This document shows positions 35,596-45,206 of a DNA stretch of 64,000 nt, piece after piece (position 1 is the first letter of the stretch; each line of letters begins with the position of its first letter). Source of the stretch: Polaribacter sargassicola. GTDB lineage: Bacteria > Bacteroidota > Bacteroidia > Flavobacteriales > Flavobacteriaceae. Position numbers and translations under genes: made by a program. Below the pieces are notes generated by a model that ran no database searches, was not told the DNA's origin, and worked only from the letters and a program-made list of their open reading frames with translations. The stretch covers positions 62,001 through 126,000 of the forward strand of contig NZ_JAHDAU010000005.1 of the NCBI RefSeq assembly GCF_021991835.1, in the 5' to 3' direction.

Positions 35596-38451
35596 ATGCC
35601 AAAAAGAAAAGACCTAAAATCAGTATTAATTATCGGATCTGGACCTATTGTTATTGGTCAAGCGTGTGAATTTGATTATTCTGGTTCACAATCTTTACGC
35701 TCTTTAAGAGAAGATGGGATAGAAACTATCTTAATAAATTCTAACCCAGCAACAATTATGACAGACCCTTCTATGGCTGATCATGTTTACTTGTTGCCTT
35801 TAACAACAAAATCTATAATACAAATTTTAAAAGAACATCCTCAAATTGATGCTGTTTTACCTACAATGGGAGGGCAAACTGCATTAAATTTATGTATTGA
35901 AGCGGATGATAAAGGAATTTGGAAAGATTTTGATGTACAATTAATAGGAGTAGATATTGATGCTATTAATATTACAGAAGATAGAGAGCAATTTAGAGAG
36001 TTAATGTTAAAAATTGATGTGCCAATGGCGCCTCAAGCAACAGCAACTTCATTTTTAAAAGGAAAAGAAATTGCTCAAGAATTTGGTTTTCCATTAGTAA
36101 TTCGTTCTTCTTATACCTTAGGAGGAGCAGGTGCGTCTATTGTTTATGATCCAAAAGATTTTGATGAATTATTAAGTCGCGGTTTAGAAGCGTCACCAAT
36201 ACATGAGGTGATGATTGATAAAGCAATGATGGGATGGAAAGAATACGAATTAGAATTACTACGTGATAAAAACGATAATGTTGTTATTATCTGTTCTATC
36301 GAAAATATGGATCCGATGGGGATTCATACAGGAGATTCTATTACGGTAGCACCAGCCATGACACTTTCTGATAAAACTTATCAGAAAATGCGTGATATGG
36401 CAATAAAAATGATGCGCTCTATTGGAGATTTTGAAGGAGGATGTAATGTGCAGTTTGCTGTTTCTCCAGACGAAAAAGAAGATATAATTGCTATTGAAAT
36501 TAATCCACGTGTTTCTCGTTCATCAGCTTTAGCTTCTAAAGCAACAGGTTATCCTATTGCAAAAGTAGCAACAAAATTAGCTATAGGTTATTCTTTAGAT
36601 GAATTAGAAAACGGAATTACAAAATCTACATCAGCATTATTTGAGCCAACGTTAGATTATGTAATTGTAAAAATACCACGTTGGAATTTTGATAAATTTG
36701 AAGGTTCTGATAGAACTTTAGGTTTACAAATGAAAGCTGTAGGAGAGGTAATGGGTATTGGTCGTTCTTTTCAAGAAGCATTACATAAGGCAACTCAATC
36801 TTTAGAAATAAAGAGAAATGGTTTAGGTGCAGATGGTAAAGGATACACAGATTATAATCAAATTATAGATAAATTAACCAATGCAAGTTGGGATCGTGTT
36901 TTTGCTATTTACGATGCAATTGCAATGGGAATTCCTTTAAGTAAGATTTATGATATCACAAAAATTGATATGTGGTATTTAAAACAATATGAAGAATTGT
37001 TTCAATTAGAAAAGTTAATTTCTACTTATTCTATAGACACTATTCAAAGAGATTTATTACTTGAAGCAAAACAAAAAGGTTATGGTGATAGACAAATAGC
37101 ACATATGCTAAGTTGTTTAGAAAGTGAAGTTTACACCAAAAGAGAAGAGTTAAAGGTACAACGTGTATTTAAATTAGTAGACACTTGTGCCGCAGAATTT
37201 AAAGCAAAAACGCCTTATTATTACTCTACTTTTGAAAACGAAATTGAAACTGCCAATGGAGAAATTGTAATAGCAAACGAAAGTGTTGTTACAGATAAAA
37301 AGAAAATAATTGTTTTAGGTTCTGGTCCAAATAGAATAGGACAAGGAATTGAGTTTGATTATTGTTGTGTTCATGGAGTTTTAGCTGCATCAGAATGTGG
37401 TTACGAAACAATTATGATTAACTGTAATCCAGAAACGGTTTCTACAGATTTTGATACTGCAGACAAATTATATTTTGAACCTGTTTTTTGGGAACATATT
37501 TATGATATTATTCGTCATGAAAAACCAGAAGGTGTTATTGTACAATTAGGAGGGCAAACAGCTTTAAAATTAGCAGAAAAACTTACTAAATACGGAGTTA
37601 AAATTATAGGAACTTCTTTTGAGGCTTTAGATTTGGCAGAAGATAGAGGTAGTTTTTCATCTTTATTAAAAGATAATAACATTCCTTATCCAGAATTTGG
37701 TATTGCAGAAACTGCAGACGAAGCTTTGGCTTTGGCAGATCAATTAAATTTTCCAATATTGGTAAGACCTTCTTATGTTTTAGGAGGGCAAGGAATGAAA
37801 ATTGTTATCAATAAAGAAGAATTAGTATCACATGTTGTAGATTTATTACATAAAATACCAAATAATAAATTATTATTAGATCATTATTTAGATGGTGCAA
37901 TAGAAGCAGAAGCAGATGCTATTTGTGATGCTGATGGAAATGTATACATTATAGGTATTATGGAGCATATAGAACCTTGTGGAATACATTCTGGTGATTC
38001 TAATGCAACTTTACCTGCCTTTAATTTAGGTGAATTTGTGTTGCAACAAATTAAAGATCATACACATACAATTGCAAGAGAATTAAAAACTGTAGGTTTA
38101 ATAAATGTTCAGTTTGCTATTAAAGATGATGTTGTGTACATAATAGAAGCAAACCCAAGAGCGTCTAGAACTGTACCTTTTATAGCAAAAGCATACAAAG
38201 AACCGTATGTAAATTATGCTACAAAAGTAATGTTAGGTCATAATAAAGTTACAGATTTTGATTTTAATCCACAATTAGAAGGTTTTGCAATTAAGCAACC
38301 AGTATTTTCTTTTAATAAGTTTCCTAATGTAAATAAGAAACTAGGACCAGAAATGAAATCTACAGGAGAGAGTATCTTATTTATTGATAGTTTAAAAGAT
38401 GATGAATTTTATAACTTATATTCTAGACGTAAAATGTATTTGAATAAATAA
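35596..38451 (+). CDS. carB: Carbamoyl-phosphate synthase large subunit without MGS domain
   Basis: The 951-residue subunit makes carbamoyl phosphate for pyrimidines and arginine. Two homologous ATP-grasp synthetase halves are visible: the first opens VLIIGSGPIVIGQACEFDYSG, the second IIVLGSGPNRIGQGIEFDY near residue 575, with GGQTALN and GGQTALK in each. The protein stops after GPEMKSTGESILFIDSL, where E. coli CarB continues about 130 residues into the allosteric MGS domain. The domain is absent, so ornithine/UMP regulation through it is not expected. carA is not adjacent. Confidence 0.96.
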   Translation: MPKRKDLKSVLIIGSGPIVIGQACEFDYSGSQSLRSLREDGIETILINSNPATIMTDPSMADHVYLLPLTTKSIIQILKEHPQIDAVLPTMGGQTALNLCIEADDKGIWKDFDVQLIGVDIDAINITEDREQFRELMLKIDVPMAPQATATSFLKGKEIAQEFGFPLVIRSSYTLGGAGASIVYDPKDFDELLSRGLEASPIHEVMIDKAMMGWKEYELELLRDKNDNVVIICSIENMDPMGIHTGDSITVAPAMTLSDKTYQKMRDMAIKMMRSIGDFEGGCNVQFAVSPDEKEDIIAIEINPRVSRSSALASKATGYPIAKVATKLAIGYSLDELENGITKSTSALFEPTLDYVIVKIPRWNFDKFEGSDRTLGLQMKAVGEVMGIGRSFQEALHKATQSLEIKRNGLGADGKGYTDYNQIIDKLTNASWDRVFAIYDAIAMGIPLSKIYDITKIDMWYLKQYEELFQLEKLISTYSIDTIQRDLLLEAKQKGYGDRQIAHMLSCLESEVYTKREELKVQRVFKLVDTCAAEFKAKTPYYYSTFENEIETANGEIVIANESVVTDKKKIIVLGSGPNRIGQGIEFDYCCVHGVLAASECGYETIMINCNPETVSTDFDTADKLYFEPVFWEHIYDIIRHEKPEGVIVQLGGQTALKLAEKLTKYGVKIIGTSFEALDLAEDRGSFSSLLKDNNIPYPEFGIAETADEALALADQLNFPILVRPSYVLGGQGMKIVINKEELVSHVVDLLHKIPNNKLLLDHYLDGAIEAEADAICDADGNVYIIGIMEHIEPCGIHSGDSNATLPAFNLGEFVLQQIKDHTHTIARELKTVGLINVQFAIKDDVVYIIEANPRASRTVPFIAKAYKEPYVNYATKVMLGHNKVTDFDFNPQLEGFAIKQPVFSFNKFPNVNKKLGPEMKSTGESILFIDSLKDDEFYNLYSRRKMYLNK

Positions 38452-38470
38452 AATTTGATAATTATAAATA

Positions 38471-38504
38471 AAAAAGCATCTAATTAATTTTAGATGCTTT
38501 TTTT
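38471..38504 (+). terminator. Terminator after carB
   Basis: AAAAAGCATCTA pairs with TAGATGCTTTTT around a short AT loop and runs into further T residues, 20 nt after the carB stop. Confidence 0.85.
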
Positions 38505-38517
38505 ATGCGTAATAAAA

Positions 38518-38655
38518 TTAATAGATTTTATATTTTAATTGTAGTTTATTAATTTCTGATTGAAAGTTGAAGTTAACTTTAGAAATGGCTATTTGATATT
38601 CACTTTGTATCACTGAAAATTGATGTTCATATTCAGTATTAAGAAGATTAACTTC
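38518..38655 (-). other. In-frame continuation of the interrupted 88-aa gene
   Basis: After the TAA at 38656-38658, the same frame stays open for 45 more codons to a stop at 38518-38520. The translated part is hydrophilic and helix-like (EYEHQFSVIQSEYQI) with the same character as the N-terminal part, suggesting one original coiled-coil protein of about 133 residues. It is either a nonsense-mutated gene or a chance open frame. Confidence 0.5.
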
Positions 38656-38922
38656 TTATTGATATTTATTTTTGTATAAAATCTTTTTTAAATCATTAGA
38701 AGCATATTTGCTTTTTAAAACGTTTAATGATTTTTTTAAATTATAGGATAATCTATTTATTTTTTTGTTTGTAATATAGCTTAAACTATCTGTTTCGTTT
38801 TTTATTTTAAATTCTAGAGCATTATAGTCCTTTCTATATTTAATTATTTTTTTAGATTGAGAATATCCAAGCGAAGAAACTAAAATACCTATAACTAATA
38901 AAATATTTTGTAATTTTTTCAT
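38656..38922 (-). CDS. Small secreted helical protein, probably truncated
   Basis: I do not recognise the family. The 88-residue product has a clear signal peptide (LLVIGILVSSLGYSQ) and a lysine-rich, coiled-coil-like body, so it is probably periplasmic or outer-membrane associated. The TAA stop is followed by 45 further codons in the same frame, giving the look of a single nonsense mutation in a gene of about 134 codons. It stands alone between the carB terminator and the secA terminator. Confidence 0.6.
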   Translation of the reverse strand: MKKLQNILLVIGILVSSLGYSQSKKIIKYRKDYNALEFKIKNETDSLSYITNKKINRLSYNLKKSLNVLKSKYASNDLKKILYKNKYQ

Positions 38923-38953
38923 AGTTAGTAATTTATGTTAGGTCTAAAATACA

Positions 38954-38986
38954 AAAATCTGTTTAGAAAATATCTAAACAGATTTT
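38954..38986 (-). terminator. Terminator after secA
   Basis: The arms AAAATCTGTTTAGA and TCTAAACAGATTTT form a perfect 14-bp stem with a 5-nt loop; read leftward a T-run follows. It lies 32 nt beyond the secA stop. Confidence 0.85.
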
Positions 38987-39017
38987 ATTTTTAATTTCTA
39001 TAAAAATAAGTTTTATT

Positions 39018-42000
39018 TTAATTGTTCACTAAAACCCATTCTCCTTTTTCAATTAAAGGAATTGCTTGTTTAAATTTAACTTCTTTTTCTTCACCACTCA
39101 TTACATTTTTAATTGTAACTCGTTCGTTTCTTCCAATTTTTGGTTGATCACGTACAATTGTTTCTACTGTTTCTGCTTTTTGTTGTTGACGAGAATTTTC
39201 AATAGCTTGTTCTGTAGAGTTTTGTACATCTTCTTTACTTGTATTTAAACGCTCTCTTTTTTGTTGTTGAGCTTCAGATATTTGTGTTCTGTCTTGCGCA
39301 GGTAGTTCTCCTTTAAATAAGAAAGATAAAACTTCTTTATTTATTTCATCTACGGTTTGCTTAAATAATTCAAAAGCTTCAAATTTATAGATTAATAAAG
39401 GATCTTTTTGTTCATAAGAAGCATTTTGTACAGATTGTTTTAAATCATCCATTTTACGTAAATGATTTTTCCAATTTTCATCAATAATAGCTAAAGTAAT
39501 ATTTTTTTCAAAATCTGTAATTAAGCTTTTTCCTTCACTTTCATAAGCATCTTTTAGGTTTGTAACAACTTGTAAAGATTTAATTCCATCTGTAAAAGGC
39601 ACTACAATTCTTTCGTATCTATCACCTTCATTTTCATAAACTTCTTTAATTACAGGATAAGCTAAAATAGCATTTCTTTCTATTCTGTTCTTATAATGTT
39701 CTGCAACAAAATCATAGAGTTTATCTATTAATTCTTTTTCTGATAATTTATTAAATTCATCTTCAGAAAAAGGAGAAGTCATAGAAGAGAAGCGAATCAA
39801 TTCAAACTCAAAGTTCTGAAAATCTTTTGAAGCTTTATTTGTATTAATTATAGATTCGCAAGTATCATAAATCATATTTGCAATATCTACTTTTAAACGT
39901 TTACCATCTAAAGCATGACGTCTTCTTTTGTATACAAACTCACGTTGAGAGTTCATAATATCATCATATTCTAATAATCGTTTACGAATACCAAAGTTAT
40001 TTTCTTCTACCTTTTTTTGAGCTCTTTCAATAGATTTGGTAATCATAGAATGCTGAATTACTTCACCTTCTTTTAATCCCATTTTATCCATCATTTTGGC
40101 AATTCTATCAGAACCAAATAGACGCATTAAATTATCGTCTAATGCTACGTAAAATTGACTAGAACCAACATCACCTTGTCTACCAGCACGACCTCTTAAC
40201 TGTCTATCTACACGTCTAGAATCATGACGTTCTGTACCTATAATTGCTAAACCACCGGCTTTTTTAACTTCGTCGGATAATTTAATATCTGTACCACGAC
40301 CAGCCATATTTGTTGCAATAGTAACAACACCAGGTTTACCAGCTTCTGCAACTACATCTGCCTCTCGTTTGTGTAATTTTGCATTTAATATATTATGAGG
40401 TATTTTACGCATTTGTAACATTCTACCTAATAATTCTGATATTTCTACAGAAGTTGTACCAACCAAAACAGGTCGGTTTTGAGCAACTAATTTTACAATA
40501 TCTTCTATAACAGCATTGTATTTTTCTCTAGCTGTTTTATAAACTAAATCTTCTTTATCGTCTCTTTGAATTGGTTTGTTAGTAGGTATTTCTACAACAT
40601 CTAATTTGTAAATTTCCCATAACTCACCAGCTTCTGTAATCGCAGTACCTGTCATACCAGAAAGTTTGCGATACATTCTAAAATAGTTTTGTAATGTAAC
40701 AGTAGCAAAAGTTTGAGTAGCATCTTCAATTTTTACATTTTCTTTTGCTTCAATTGCTTGGTGTAATCCATCAGAATAACGACGACCATCCATAATACGT
40801 CCCGTTTGTTCATCAACAATCATAACTTTATTATCCATAACAACATACTCAACATCTTTTTCAAAAACAGTGTATGCTTTTAATAGTTGATTCATTGTAT
40901 GAATACGCTCGCTCTTTATGCTAAAATCTTTGTAAAGTTCTTCTTTTTGAGATGTTTTTTCTTCAGCAGTTGCATCAGAATTGTCAATTTCTCCAATTTT
41001 TACACCAATATCAGGTAAAACAAAGAAAGTATCATTTTGTGTTTTTTCAGATAAATGAGCAATTCCTTTATCAGTTAAATCTATCTGATTATTTTTTTCT
41101 TCTACAACAAACCATAAATCTTGGTCTACCTCTGGCATTAACTTATTGTTATCTGCCATGTAATAGTTTTCTGTTTTTTGTAAAATTTGTTTGATACCTT
41201 CTTGAGATAAAAATTTAATTAAGGCTTTATTTTTAGGTAAACCTCTATAAACTCTTAGTAATAAAAAGCTACCTTCTTTTTCATTACCTTCTGCAATTAA
41301 TTTTTTTGCATCAGCTAAAACACCTACTAAATGTTTTTTTTGTAGAGATACAATATCTGCTACTAATGGTTTTAATTCTGTAAACTCATGTCTGTCTCCC
41401 TGTGGTACAGGACCAGAAATAATTAAAGGAGTTCTGGCATCATCTATTAAAACAGAATCAACTTCATCAATAATAGCGTAATTTGGTGCTCTTTGCACTA
41501 AATCATCTTTAGAGTTTGCCATATTATCACGTAAATAATCGAAACCAAACTCATTATTTGTACCGTAAGTAATGTCTGCATTGTATGCTTTTCTTCTTGC
41601 ATCAGAATTAGGTTGATGATAATCTATACAATCTGTAGAAAGACCGTGAAACTCAAAAATTGGTCCCATCCAAGCTTTATCACGTTTTGCTAAATAATCA
41701 TTTACAGTTACAACATGTACACCGTTACCGGTTAAGGCATTTAAATAAACTGGTAAGGTAGATACTAGAGTTTTTCCTTCACCAGTCATCATTTCTGCTA
41801 CTTTACCTTGATGTAAAACAGATCCACCTATTAACTGAACATCATAATGTACCATATCCCAAGTAACAGGTTTACCTGCTGCATCCCAAGAATTAGCCCA
41901 ATAAGCTTTGTCGTTTTCTAAAGTAACATTATCTCTTTCGGCAGAAATTTCTCTATCAAAAGGCGTTGCAGTAACTTCAATTTCTTTATTTTTTACAAAA

Positions 42001-42362
42001 CGCTTTGCTGTTTCTTTTACAACGGCAAAAGCTTCTGGCATTATTTGTAGTAATGTTTCTTCAGATATTTTATAAGCTTCATCTTTAAGAGTGTCTATTT
42101 CTGAATAAATATCTTCTTGACGATCAATATCTGCATTTTTTGCTTCGTCTTCTAAAGCTGTAATTTTATCGTTAAGCTCTTTAGTAGCTGTTTTAATTCT
42201 ATTTTTAAAATCTATTGTTTTTGCTCTTAACTCGTCGTTTGTAAGTTTAGAGAATGCTTGTTCAAACTTTTTAACATCTTCTACTACAGGTTGTAATCCT
42301 TTTAAATCTTTTTGCTGTTTATCACCTACAAAAAGTTTAATTACTGAATTTAAAATATTCAT
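39018..42362 (-). CDS. secA: Preprotein translocase ATPase SecA
   Basis: The 1,114-residue motor drives proteins through SecYEG. Walker A ([11 protein letters not shown]) is near residue 190, DEVDSVLID near 300, and the C-terminal NBD2 has [16 protein letters not shown] and [23 protein letters not shown] in adjoining stretches. It is about 210 residues longer than E. coli SecA because of an insertion in the first half (about residues 320-470), typical of Bacteroidota. The tail ends in a conserved [16 protein letters not shown] instead of the zinc-binding cysteine motif. Confidence 0.97.
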   Translation of the reverse strand: MNILNSVIKLFVGDKQQKDLKGLQPVVEDVKKFEQAFSKLTNDELRAKTIDFKNRIKTATKELNDKITALEDEAKNADIDRQEDIYSEIDTLKDEAYKISEETLLQIMPEAFAVVKETAKRFVKNKEIEVTATPFDREISAERDNVTLENDKAYWANSWDAAGKPVTWDMVHYDVQLIGGSVLHQGKVAEMMTGEGKTLVSTLPVYLNALTGNGVHVVTVNDYLAKRDKAWMGPIFEFHGLSTDCIDYHQPNSDARRKAYNADITYGTNNEFGFDYLRDNMANSKDDLVQRAPNYAIIDEVDSVLIDDARTPLIISGPVPQGDRHEFTELKPLVADIVSLQKKHLVGVLADAKKLIAEGNEKEGSFLLLRVYRGLPKNKALIKFLSQEGIKQILQKTENYYMADNNKLMPEVDQDLWFVVEEKNNQIDLTDKGIAHLSEKTQNDTFFVLPDIGVKIGEIDNSDATAEEKTSQKEELYKDFSIKSERIHTMNQLLKAYTVFEKDVEYVVMDNKVMIVDEQTGRIMDGRRYSDGLHQAIEAKENVKIEDATQTFATVTLQNYFRMYRKLSGMTGTAITEAGELWEIYKLDVVEIPTNKPIQRDDKEDLVYKTAREKYNAVIEDIVKLVAQNRPVLVGTTSVEISELLGRMLQMRKIPHNILNAKLHKREADVVAEAGKPGVVTIATNMAGRGTDIKLSDEVKKAGGLAIIGTERHDSRRVDRQLRGRAGRQGDVGSSQFYVALDDNLMRLFGSDRIAKMMDKMGLKEGEVIQHSMITKSIERAQKKVEENNFGIRKRLLEYDDIMNSQREFVYKRRRHALDGKRLKVDIANMIYDTCESIINTNKASKDFQNFEFELIRFSSMTSPFSEDEFNKLSEKELIDKLYDFVAEHYKNRIERNAILAYPVIKEVYENEGDRYERIVVPFTDGIKSLQVVTNLKDAYESEGKSLITDFEKNITLAIIDENWKNHLRKMDDLKQSVQNASYEQKDPLLIYKFEAFELFKQTVDEINKEVLSFLFKGELPAQDRTQISEAQQQKRERLNTSKEDVQNSTEQAIENSRQQQKAETVETIVRDQPKIGRNERVTIKNVMSGEEKEVKFKQAIPLIEKGEWVLVNN

Positions 42363-42464
42363 TTATATGTGTGTTTTTCAGTTATTTATATAACTGTGTT
42401 AATTTAATTAAAAATCAAGTTTTATCAACTAAAATAAAATACTTTCTTAATTAAGAGAAAAACA

Positions 42465-42489
42465 AAAAAAAAGCCTCCTTAGAGACTTT
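42465..42489 (-). terminator. Terminator after the DUF2795 gene
   Basis: Read leftward, AAAGTCTC and GAGGCTTT pair with one G-T wobble around TAAG, followed by a long T-run. It lies 21 nt past the stop. Confidence 0.75.
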
Positions 42490-42509
42490 GTATTTAGTGT
42501 TTTATTTAT

Positions 42510-42731
42510 TTAGTATTCATCCTCATTCCAAAGATAATCATCTTCGGTAGGATAATCTGGCCAAATTTCAACAATTGAGTCATATGCATCACCTTCATCT
42601 TCTATGTCCTGTAGGTTTTCTACAACTTCTAAAGGAGCTCCAGTTCTAATAGCATAATCAATTAATTCGTCTTTACTTGCTGGCCAAGGCGCGTCTGCTA
42701 AATATGATGCTAATTCTAATGTCCAATACAT
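42510..42731 (-). CDS. DUF2795 domain-containing small acidic protein
   Basis: The 73-residue protein matches DUF2795: YWTLELASYLADAPWPASKDELIDYA and the repeated pattern TGAPLEVVENLQDI, with an acidic C-terminus (DEGDAYDSIVEIWPDYP). Function of the family is unknown; some members occur near DNA-related genes. It is one gene, transcribed alone with its own terminator, upstream of secA. Confidence 0.88.
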   Translation of the reverse strand: MYWTLELASYLADAPWPASKDELIDYAIRTGAPLEVVENLQDIEDEGDAYDSIVEIWPDYPTEDDYLWNEDEY

Positions 42732-42902
42732 TTCTTAATGTTTAATTTTGTGCAAAAATAATTTTTTTACTGAATTATACAAGTCTTTTTTAAGAAATTT
42801 ACTATTAAGTAAAATTTAAAATTTAAAATAGCCTGTAAACTAATGTTTTATATGGATGTTTTAAATTTAATTTTTAGTTTAAATCGATAAAAAAAGAACG
42901 TG

Positions 42903-43475
42903 TTATTTTTTTTGAGGAATCCATTTAATCTCCTCTACTGATAAGTCTTTAGACAACTTTCGTGCCAATACAAAAAGAAAGTCAGAAAGTCTGTTTAAAT
43001 ATATTATAATAGTATCATTTATTGTTTCAAGATCGTTTAGTTTAACAGAAAGACGCTCAGCACGTCTGCAAATACATCTTGCAAGATGACAGAATGACAC
43101 TGTTTGATGCCCACCAGGAAGAATAAAATGAGTCATTTTAGGAAGCTCTTGCTCCATTTTATCAATTTTTTCTTCTAAAACAGAAATAGATTCAGTATCA
43201 ATTTTAGGAATGTTTAATCTTTCTTTTCCATTTTTTAAAATTTCTTTTTCTGTAGGTGTAGCTAATATTGCGCCAAGTGTAAACAAATCATTTTGAATTT
43301 TTAAAATTGTTTTTTTTATAGATTCATCAATTTCTTGATCCTTAATTAATCCAAGATAAGAGTTTAATTCGTCTATGGTACCATAAGTTTCTATACGTAA
43401 ATTGTATTTTTTTACTCTAGTACCTCCATATAAAGAGGTTAAACCCTTATCGCCGGTTTTTGTATAAATTTTCAT
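42903..43475 (-). CDS. Cob(I)alamin adenosyltransferase, PduO type
   Basis: The 190-residue enzyme transfers adenosyl from ATP to cob(I)alamin to make adenosylcobalamin. The N-terminal ATP-binding loop TKTGDKGLTSLYGGTRVKK (residues 4-22) and the helix CHLARCICRRAERLSV near 125-140 are PduO/ATR hallmarks. It is a standalone gene; no cobalamin biosynthesis cluster is near. Its product is the cofactor form that CarH-type regulators, such as that at 60111-61004, bind. Confidence 0.94.
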   Translation of the reverse strand: MKIYTKTGDKGLTSLYGGTRVKKYNLRIETYGTIDELNSYLGLIKDQEIDESIKKTILKIQNDLFTLGAILATPTEKEILKNGKERLNIPKIDTESISVLEEKIDKMEQELPKMTHFILPGGHQTVSFCHLARCICRRAERLSVKLNDLETINDTIIIYLNRLSDFLFVLARKLSKDLSVEEIKWIPQKK

Positions 43476-43529
43476 GTAAAAGAGATATAATATTTAACAA
43501 ATTTACAAAGTTTAATATTTGGTAAAATA

Positions 43530-44306
43530 TTAAACTCTAATTTTAAAATGTTCTTTAGCTTGTTCTTTCCTAAAAAAAACAATTCCGAAATGAAAAACAT
43601 CTACTGTAACAGTTACTTTATTATGTTTTTTTATTTCTATCCATGCTTGTTTCATTTCATCACTCCAATAAATATCATCAAAAATCCAAACAGAATTATT
43701 ATTGGTTGTTTCTAAACAAGTTTCAAAATAATGTAATGTTGATGTTTTGGTATGATTACCATCAAAATAAATAAAATCAAACTTATTATTTTTTACTGTT
43801 TGAGGAAGTGTTGTTTTAAAACCTCCAGTTATAATATTTATTTTATCAAATTTATTGTTGATAAATAAATCATTAGCGATTTTACTTGTTTCAGTACAAC
43901 CTTCTAGAGTTGTAATTAAGGCATTCTTATTTGCAATTTTTATAGCAGAAGTTCCTAAACCTATAGAAGTACCAATTTCTAAAATATTAGTAGGTTTAAA
44001 ATAATCTACTATTTTAATTAAAGTTTTTGCTTTCTTACTACTTATACCTGCTATTTTGGCAATTTTAGATACTTTTCTTTTATTTGATTTAAAAACTTTT
44101 GAACCAGAACCAAAATCAGTGACTTTTATTACTTTTTTGTTTTCTAATAATTGTTGTTTTACTTTTTTAAAACGATCCCAAAGTTTATGGTTCTGTTTAG
44201 TATAAAAACATTTAGTAGTTAAATTATAAATAAAAGGGGAGTGAACTCCGTGTTGGTTGGTCGATTTTAAAAGAAAGTATAGATATTCTATTATGGGATG
44301 ATTCAT
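43530..44306 (-). CDS. Class I SAM-dependent methyltransferase (O-methyltransferase-like)
   Basis: I choose the ATG at 44306 (258 residues); a start at 44351 would add 15 residues with no clear family match. The N-terminal QHGVHSPFIYNL is typical of a Bacteroidota methyltransferase family, the SAM motif LEIGTSIGLGTSAI lies near residue 110, and FDFIYFDGNH near 175 resembles catechol O-methyltransferases. Target unknown. It is 54 nt upstream of the adenosyltransferase on the same strand, so both may share a transcript, and is divergent from wza. Confidence 0.85.
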   Translation of the reverse strand: MNHPIIEYLYFLLKSTNQHGVHSPFIYNLTTKCFYTKQNHKLWDRFKKVKQQLLENKKVIKVTDFGSGSKVFKSNKRKVSKIAKIAGISSKKAKTLIKIVDYFKPTNILEIGTSIGLGTSAIKIANKNALITTLEGCTETSKIANDLFINNKFDKINIITGGFKTTLPQTVKNNKFDFIYFDGNHTKTSTLHYFETCLETTNNNSVWIFDDIYWSDEMKQAWIEIKKHNKVTVTVDVFHFGIVFFRKEQAKEHFKIRV

Positions 44307-44397
44307 ACATATTAAAAAAAACGAAAGTAAAATATTATTATAAGAAATCACTTTTAAAAAAGTATATTTGTCACTATTTCAAAGATTATTTTAAAAA

Positions 44398-45198
44398 ATG
44401 AAAAAATACCTTTTGTTATTATTCGCTATGTTTTTAGTTTTTTCTTGTGTTCCTAATAAGGATTTAATTTATTTACAAGGTAATCCCATAAAAAAAAATG
44501 AGATTAAGAGAATTAACAATATACCCTATAAATTACAAGTAGATGATATGTTAAATATTGATATTAAGTCTGATGATATGGAACTTGTATCAATATTTCA
44601 AAAACAAGTTAGTAGTAGTACTAACTTACAGCAAAATATAAGTCAAGGTTTTGAATCTGGATCAAGTTATTTTTTTGATTACAGTATTGATAGTTATGGA
44701 AATATAAGGATGCCAACTCTTGGAGAAATTAATGTTTTAGGATACACTATTTTAGAGGTTCGAAAAAAAATAGAAAATGAACTTAAAAAATATATAAAAT
44801 CAGAAAAAAATGTTTTTGTATCTGTAAAATTATCAGGGATAAAATATACAATAATTGGAGAAATAAATAATCCAGGCCCAAAAATTATTGCACAAAATAA
44901 AGTTTCTATTATTGATGCTATTGCTAACTCGGGTGATATTACAACTGTAGGTAATAGAAGAAAAGTAGAAATTATTAGAAATTCAGTTACAGGAACAGAA
45001 AAATTCTACATAGATTTAACAAATGTAAATGCATTTAATTCAGAAGTGTTTTATATTAAACCTAACGATATTATAAATATAATTCCTTTAAAACAAAAGT
45101 CTTGGGGTGTTGGTACAACAGGGCTTCAAACTTTTTCTGCAATAATATCTGCTTTTACATTATTAACTTCTACTTTTATTCTAGCTAAAAGTTTATAA
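44398..45198 (+). CDS. Polysaccharide export outer membrane lipoprotein (Wza-type)
   Basis: The 266-residue protein is a lipoprotein: signal peptide ends LVFSC, with Cys17 as the lipid anchor. A Poly_export domain (about 45-145, with YKLQVDDMLNIDI) is followed by a SLBB domain (YTIIGEINNPGP near residue 150) and a C-terminal hydrophobic helix, ISAFTLLTSTFILA, which would form the outer-membrane pore helix. It is 8 nt ahead of the Wzc-like kinase gene. Together they form the export channel for a capsule or exopolysaccharide. Confidence 0.93.
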   Translation: MKKYLLLLFAMFLVFSCVPNKDLIYLQGNPIKKNEIKRINNIPYKLQVDDMLNIDIKSDDMELVSIFQKQVSSSTNLQQNISQGFESGSSYFFDYSIDSYGNIRMPTLGEINVLGYTILEVRKKIENELKKYIKSEKNVFVSVKLSGIKYTIIGEINNPGPKIIAQNKVSIIDAIANSGDITTVGNRRKVEIIRNSVTGTEKFYIDLTNVNAFNSEVFYIKPNDIINIIPLKQKSWGVGTTGLQTFSAIISAFTLLTSTFILAKSL

Positions 45199-45206
45199 TT
45201 ATTTAT

